Shown here one piece after another: positions 8,041 to 12,828 of a stretch of DNA of 12,828 nt. The DNA lies in NCBI GenBank assembly GCA_036939755.1, contig JALLAZ010000685.1:1-12828 (forward strand), given 5' to 3'. A program made the position numbers and the translations under genes. The first letter of the stretch is position 1; each line of letters begins with the position of its first letter. The stretch comes from Stephanodiscus triporus (taxonomy: Eukaryota; Bacillariophyta; Thalassiosirophyceae; Thalassiosirales; Thalassiosiraceae). The notes beneath the pieces are model-generated. The model was not told the DNA's origin and ran no database searches. It saw nothing but the letters and a program-made list of their open reading frames with translations.

Positions 8041-9473
8041 GCAAATAGTACATGGGATGAAGAGAGCTTTCTTTGGCGTGGTGCTATAAGAATGCAACCA
8101 AAACCGTCATCATATTATGCTTCAAGGATATCCAATCGACATAAAGAGAGTGAAAATGTCATGGACAATAGTTCGTCAGAAGAAGATCCATTTGTCAATC
8201 ATGCCAATGAGGAGTATACCAGACAAAGAGTCATTGATGAAACCGATTCCTCAATGTCCGTTATTGACGATACAACTGAAATAAAGGAAGATTCGGAACA
8301 TTCATTAAGACTCTCGGAGACTTCCTTACCACCCTATGATGACAATGAAAATGACATTCACGGTGTAAGGGAACATTCAACTATCAGAGATGGACATGTA
8401 GAGCGAGGAAGAGAACCTAGAGAAATGTTAAATGGCCTTTTGCGTTCAGTAGCGGGAGTATTCTCTTCTTGGATGAGGTCCACAGCCCCTGAGGTTCAAC
8501 GACCTTTGGAACAATGTCATCATACTAGATCGGTAACCAATGGTACATCGGAGACTACTCAACCGCACATACATGACTTGAACGCTGACTTCAATTCATT
8601 TGTCATAAGAAGTTCTTGTGTTGGCAAGATGATCGAGACTGTCATACCAAGCCACATCCCCATTCAAATTTCTGGAACCAGACATAGCAGGACTGAAACT
8701 GGTGTGTATGGGAATTATTTATGCATTGCCTCAAATCCTTTTGAAATATACATTAAGAAGGAGTACAAAGAATCGATAATCCTCAAGTTGAATGATTCGA
8801 GAGGTGGACCTCACACGGCCAACAAATTGGATGATAGGCTCCTTATCAATCCCATATTATTGTCTTCAATGCAATTTGCAACAATAATGACCAGTGTTAA
8901 TGTTGACATGATAATTATTCGAGGATTTGGATACAAGGCAAACTTGGACATGTGTATTGACCTTTTCAAGCTTGCAAGAGAGGCAGATTATGCGTGTAGT
9001 ATTGAATATGACCTCGGATTCAATCTGGACGTGTTTCAGCTACATTTATTCCAGAAAAACAGTAACATACCAATAAAATGGATGAATTCATCAGATGGAC
9101 AAACGAAACGTAAACAATCGTATATACCATTGGTGGCGGCACCACCCACCAGTGGGCTTTCGGCATTGTTTGGAGATGCTGTAAAGGCCCGCCATTTCCC
9201 AAAGTATCCCATCGCTACACAGACTATGACCGGAATGAAGTTCAAACCAATCTATGGAAGTGTAAATATTTTTCCAGGTTGGAGATATCCAACAGACATT
9301 CAGGACTTTGAAGACGATCAGACCATTCTTGGTCGCGGGATAATTGAAAATCCAAATAAGGACATCAAGAAAGTAAAAGTCTATTCAACAGAGCATCACG
9401 CAAGGAAGAGAAGAACGCGGATGAAGATGTTTCAGCACTCCATTACTGGTAAACAAGCTAAAAGAAGGTGTGA

Positions 9474-10304
9474 GTATTTCATCAGGTTCTCGAGGATCTC
9501 AAGATTATTAATCCGAAGTTGAGGATTGAAATCACATCATCGTTGCCAGTTGGTGAGTTTGCATCTGCACATAGTATCCCATCATTGGAAAATGCATTTT
9601 CCATCCAGAAGAGGGCATGCTGTGGTCTTCTATCTGTATTGGACATTTTCTACCTGCCCGTTGATCATGTATGCAAGACAATGAGGCTTGTGCTGGATTT
9701 TGCCCAAAATGGAGCGCCTCCACTCTTGCCAGGCGCCCTCAATGCCTTTCGATTAAGAGGCAATTCAAAGTTGACTACTATTCAAAGAATGTTTGTTGCA
9801 ATGATATTCCAAAACTGTGGAGAAGTCTCCGAGTTGACAAACAGAGTGTTTCATAGGACCTGGAAAAAAGGTAGAATACTTCAATCTCATCCATTGGAAT
9901 GGTTGCTGTGGAATGTATATCGACATTATTTTCGCAATACCGGTTCACTTGGCAAACCTAGTGCTCTCAAAGACTACATAGACAACAACATATATGTTGG
10001 TCCATCACATCGGGCGAGAATGATCAAGCCACTACGCTCTGAAATTGATGATACTTGTCAAACAGGGTTGCTTCTTCCTCCAGATATTCTTGTTGAAGAT
10101 TGGTCATTTCATCTTCATGGAACGAATACCCCAAAGATGGAAATTGATAATGGGGTGTGGCAAAGAGATCATCACCTTAGTAATGCATGGATGTTTGAAT
10201 TCGAACATTACGATCTAGACAATGCACTTTTCCATATCGAGAAACACCTTGTGCAAGTAGCATTTTTCATCGCATTATCATGGGTTTCAGTTGTCCTCCC
10301 TTAA
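9474..10304 (+). pseudogene. OTU protein, segment 2 of 3 (-1 frame)
   Basis: This frame is open from 9474, after a TGA, to 10302 and overlaps the end of segment 1 by 49 nt. From about 9480 its translation looks like natural protein (HQVLEDLKIINPKLRIEIT), whereas segment 1 degenerates to RFSRISRLLIRS. So the protein most likely continues here after a -1 shift. A TTG at 9519 is not a credible start. The segment is about 260 residues with no known domain; it contains SHPLEWLLWNVYRHYF, resembling the repeated module. No intron with GT-AG borders in this short overlap restores the frame. An indel mutation, an assembly error or recoding remain possible. Confidence 0.55.
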
Positions 10305-10699
10305 ATCGCAACAACGAAAATCAATGTATCCTAAAAATAATTAACCCTCGTGAAGATGAACCCGAGATAAGAGAAATTATGGATCATTTGGATATTCAAC
10401 ACCAGAAAAATTCAGATGGATCTTTTCTCTATAGGGCAAATTATTGTTCCGGTGGAAAAGCTTGTACAGCATCATCTAAATATGAAGTGTGCAGAAAAAT
10501 ACTGAAAAGGGGTAGAGATGGAGACCTAAGATGTAAGGAATGGAAGAGAAATCTGAAGACTAGAAATTTGAATGTTAGGGCAGGGTCTTCTTACCATACT
10601 TCCTACTCTTCTTACCATATTCCCTATGGAGACACTGCATACAATGATGTCGGTGACGAGAATATAAGGAGTAGCAAAGACGATGTTGATGAAATATAA
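10280..10699 (+). pseudogene. OTU protein, segment 3 of 3 (second -1 frame)
   Basis: This frame overlaps segment 2 and ends at TAA 10697-10699. In-frame open sequence extends upstream of the ATG at 10280, so that ATG is probably internal. It encodes about 140 residues: a Cys-containing patch (YCSGGKACTASSKYEVC), then a strongly basic run (RKILKRGRDGDLRCKEWKRN), a Tyr/Ser/His patch (SSYHTSYSSYH) and an acidic end. It gives the plausible C-terminus of the broken OTU protein; with two bases restored the three segments add up to a whole number of codons. A separate small gene is less likely but not excluded. Confidence 0.45.
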
Positions 10700-10733
10700 T
10701 CAAGAATCTAAATTTATTGGACCTTGTCGATGA

Positions 10734-10901
10734 TGTAAGCACTACTTTTGACAGAACGAGGAGTGAGCGAGTGAAGGACGGTGGCTCCTTCTGTTTATAG
10801 TTAGTAGTAGAATATCAGCCGAGTGAAGGACGGTGGCTCCTTCTGTTTATAGTTAGTAGTAGAATATCAACAACTTTAACGTGTAAACACTACTTTTGAC
10901 A
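10734..10901. repeat. 20-bp direct repeats flanking a repeat block
   Basis: TGTAAGCACTACTTTTGACA at 10734-10753 recurs with one change (G to A) at 10882-10901. The two copies bracket the duplicated 50-bp units. The 20-mer itself is too long for a usual target-site duplication. An ancient unequal exchange is as likely as a mobile-element footprint. Confidence 0.55.
10768..10869. repeat. Tandem duplication of an identical 50-bp unit
   Basis: Bases 10768-10817 are repeated without a mismatch at 10820-10869, giving a period of 52 bp. Each unit contains a short dyad, GAAGGA then TCCTTC around a 7-nt loop. The perfect identity points to a recent duplication, or recent homogenisation, in the gap between the converging OTU and R2 genes. 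Confidence 0.85.
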
Positions 10902-10922
10902 ATCAAATGTCCTAACCATAGT

Positions 10923-11013
10923 AAGTAATTGTGTTTGATTCGTTAGAAGATGTGACATCGAGCATGATGTGCGACTACCTCATAGAAAGTAGTTGTGTTC
11001 GATTTGTTAGAAG
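10923..11013. repeat. 27-bp direct repeat spanning the R2 stop codon
   Basis: The 27-mer at 10987-11013, which contains the R2 stop codon (TAA, 11009-11007 on the minus strand), recurs at 10923-10949 with 24 of 27 matches. It looks like a diverged duplicate of the gene's 3' end located 64 bp further downstream of it. Confidence 0.55.
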
Positions 11014-12202
11014 CTCGAGTCTAGATCAAAAATTTGTTCCGTGCGATCAACCCCAACACCCGATTTGGAGTACTTGCCTACACGTTTCTCAAAGAAGTTC
11101 GTTTTACCCTGCAGGCTAATTGTCTCCATCCATTCGAATGGGTTCTCCGCACTGTAGTGACGTTGACATCCAAGTGCAACAAGAAGTCGATCGGCGCAAA
11201 ATTTTATGTAGTTGGACATCATTGAAGAGTTCATCCCAATCAGTTCAACAGGAAGTGCATCGACAACGAACTCCATCTCTATCTCTACTGCACTACTGAT
11301 GATTTCAAATATTCTCATTTCGGGAAGTCGATTCACCAGCTTTGAGTATATGAGGCATGCAAAGTCGCAATGAAGCCCTTCGTCTCGGCTGATGAGTTCA
11401 TTGCTAAAGCAAAGCCCAGGCATAAGACCCCTTTTTTTGAGCCAAAATATTGCACAGAAGGAACCAGAAAAAAAGATTCCCTCAACGGCGGCGAATGCAA
11501 TGATTCGCTCAGCAAAGGTTGCAGCTCGGCTGTCACACCATTTCAGGGTCCATTGTGCTTTCCTCTGTACACAGGGTATTGTCTCGATCGACTGTAGAAG
11601 GTGCATTTTTGTTTCTTTATCTTTGACAAGCGTATCGATCAGAAGTGAATATGTCTCACTGTGAATATTCTCGACTGCGATTTGGAATCCATAGAAACAT
11701 CATGCCTCAGGCGAAGTGACCTCTGTTGCAAAGTTGGTGGCAAGGTTTTCATTCACGATTCCGTCAGATGCTGCAAAAAATGCCAGGACATGGGAGATGA
11801 AGTGCTTCTCCATGAGCGAGAGTTTGTTCCAATCAACTGAGTCTGCAGAGAGGTCAATCTCTTCTGCAGTCAAAACGATGCCTCAGCCTTCTTGTACATT
11901 TGCCAGATGTCATCATGTTGGATGGGAAACAGTACGAAGCGATGGGGATTTGTTTTGAGGAGAGGTTCAGTAGTGAGGACACCCTCAACCTCTTCATCAT
12001 GAAGGACCCCCCTTCGATCACAGCAGTCAACACCCATTTCACTGACAGCATCTTCACGAAGGTCATGTTGACCAATGAGTGCATCTTCTTGAAGGACGGG
12101 CGTCTTACCAAGGCTACCCTCCCCTTCATGAACCTCAATATCCTTCTTCTGTTGAGATACCACTGGCTGCATTCTGTCCGGAGTGCCCAACACCATGTCC
12201 AT
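11007..12202 (-). pseudogene. RRM2-like: Ribonucleotide reductase small subunit R2, disabled
   Basis: R2 carries the di-iron tyrosyl radical that drives reduction of ribonucleotides by the large subunit. From the ATG at 12202 to TAA at 11007 there are 1,196 bases; adding one gives exactly 398 codons plus stop, a normal eukaryotic length. All six metal ligands are visible: D147 (ASDGIVNEN), E178 and H181 (ENIHSETY), E241 (VEGIFF), E275 and H278 (RDEGLH), plus radical Y185. The C-terminal tail ends FDLDSSF, the part that normally docks on the large subunit. Two lesions break it. A base is missing at the Trp codon after EASF (11871-11872), giving an immediate TGA. Codon 168, expected Arg in EARCFYGF, is TGA (11702-11700), a C-to-T type change. 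The start choice is uncertain because the N-terminus is variable. The rest is well preserved, so loss is recent or an assembly error. Confidence 0.88.
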
Positions 12203-12680
12203 GAGTACAATACAAATAACGATGAATTTCCTAGCAAGAGGGGTTCGTTCAACAATAAAAGGAATATCTTTTACCAATTGCTTGACAGTGAAAGGAGTAT
12301 CTAACTTTTCACTTCTCCCATTGCTTTTGTCAGTATTGTGGCATATATGACTCTATCTGTCTCTAGTACCGTCAATTCACAGGAAGAACAGTATCTGAAC
12401 AACAGTATCCATATCTACTGATGGTCTGTCTGTCAATAATTAGTAAGGTGATATCAACATGACACTTTATGCACTCAATCTACCAGTGATGTGCATATTG
12501 TACTGGTTCACCTCTACTGAGAGTCTTTGCCCAACAGGGGAATAAAAAAACAGGCCATTGCTCTCCCCCAAATAATGGGAAAAACAACCATAGGATACAA
12601 GAAGTATTATGTCCTCAATCTGAATTTGTATGTTTCTGTATTATCAAATATTAGGGTTAGGCTAATTTTGTGCAGTTGCT
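12203..12680. other. Spacer upstream of the R2 pseudogene
   Basis: I see no supported gene. The minus-strand frame of R2 continues open to about 12277, without an ATG beyond 12202. The rest is AT-rich with short GTCT runs near 12420. It should contain the R2 promoter on the minus strand, but no clear element stands out. It ends abruptly at the start of the duplicated R2 block. Confidence 0.5.
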
Positions 12681-12828
12681 GATCACAGCAGTCAACACCC
12701 ATTTCACTGACAACATCTTCACGAAGGTCATGTTGACCAATGAGTGCATCTTCTTACAATATGGGCGACATATCAAGGCTACCCTCCCCTTCATGAACCT
12801 CAATATCCTTCTTCTGTTGAGATACCAC
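12681..12828 (-). pseudogene. Partial second copy of R2 5' coding region
   Basis: These 148 bases match 12016-12163 without gaps at 139 positions. The match starts sharply at GATCAC and continues past the window edge. In the R2 frame it covers about codons 14-62 on the minus strand, so this copy lacks everything downstream of about codon 62 here. In that frame CAA (Gln) has become TAA, so this copy is also broken. It is a truncated duplicate rather than the end of an intact paralogue. Eight of the nine differences are packed in 18 bases. Confidence 0.8.

Larger units (their letters stand above)
6484..9522 (+). pseudogene. OTU-family cysteine protease-like protein, segment 1 of 3
   Basis: This is the N-terminal part of a broken reading frame of about 1,405 codons ending at 10699. 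No in-frame ATG precedes the OTU core; the frame opens after a stop at 6481, so a 5' exon or the true start is missing. Numbering from 6484, the OTU domain (deubiquitinase fold) spans about 24-175: VPGDGNCLFYCL with D33 and catalytic C36, WGG at 118-120 with the following Glu, KNIAVY, and catalytic H170 in ADGHYQMM. Two related modules of about 100 residues follow. Between them is a basic stretch (RKKRQR) that resembles a nuclear localisation signal. An acidic, Ser-rich region lies at about 555-690. The last third has no domain I recognise. Reading probably leaves this frame near 9480. Protein-level OTU activity is inferred from motifs only. Confidence 0.7.

Noticed and set aside
9449..9518. 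Short intron to explain the first OTU frame change (GTAAAC or GTGTGAGT donors, CAG acceptor)
   Set aside because: All GT-AG pairs I tried in this overlap have lengths that do not produce the needed frame, and most are too short for a normal intron.
10251..10290. Short intron (GTGCAAGT to TTTCAG) to explain the second OTU frame change
   Set aside because: Its 40-nt length does not restore the frame, nor does the 34-nt alternative starting at 10257.
11854..12255. Alternative minus-strand frame over the R2 N-terminus
   Set aside because: The adjacent frame carries the R2 signature [17 protein letters not shown] and joins the rest of the protein after one base; this frame is a shadow.
11370..12304. 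Several + strand open frames of 75-134 codons
   Set aside because: They lie antisense to the R2 pseudogene and show no domain.
1..12828. tRNA genes, rRNA, CRISPR array
   Set aside because: No GGTTCRA-type B box within a cloverleaf, no rRNA signature and no regularly spaced identical repeats with unique spacers were seen on either strand.

Overview
The window reads as nuclear DNA of a unicellular eukaryote. It holds a eukaryote-type DNA polymerase alpha B subunit, a class I ribonucleotide reductase small subunit, a non-LTR retroelement and an OTU-domain protein, separated by AT-rich or low-complexity spacers and scattered inverted repeats. The genes show no obvious introns. I lean towards a microalga or other stramenopile (a diatom is plausible), mostly from the retroelement type and gene compactness. 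That is inference; no single feature fixes the taxon. I see no tRNA, rRNA or CRISPR array and no prokaryotic signals.

Layout: 1-965 is non-coding with several short hairpins. 966-1640 is a pyrimidine-rich stretch that includes a degenerate tandem repeat of about 155-166 bp. 1781-3487 is a 5'-truncated non-LTR retroelement: its open frame begins inside the reverse transcriptase and runs through a CCHC zinc knuckle and a restriction-like endonuclease, followed by a tail rich in hairpins. 3700-4049 is a spacer with hexanucleotide repeats and a three-codon upstream ORF. 4050-6236 is an intact POLA2-like gene. 6484-10699 is a large OTU-protease-like reading frame of about 1,405 codons, broken by two -1 frame changes and lacking an obvious start. 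10700-11013 is a block of direct repeats. 11007-12202 (minus strand) is a nearly complete ribonucleotide reductase R2 gene disabled by a one-base loss and a nonsense codon. 12203-12680 shows no gene. 12681-12828 repeats 148 bp of the R2 5' coding region and runs off the end.

The POLA2-like gene is the only clearly intact cellular gene. It and R2 both serve DNA replication (primase-polymerase loading and dNTP supply), but nothing shows they are linked functionally. The right half carries repeated signs of local duplication and decay: two partial R2 copies, a duplicated R2 3' end and a duplicated 50-bp unit. The most unusual item is the OTU protein. It has a recognisable catalytic Cys/His pair, an internally duplicated module of about 100 residues that I cannot assign to a known family, and two frame changes of the same direction, each with the same TTTCATC heptamer in the overlap.
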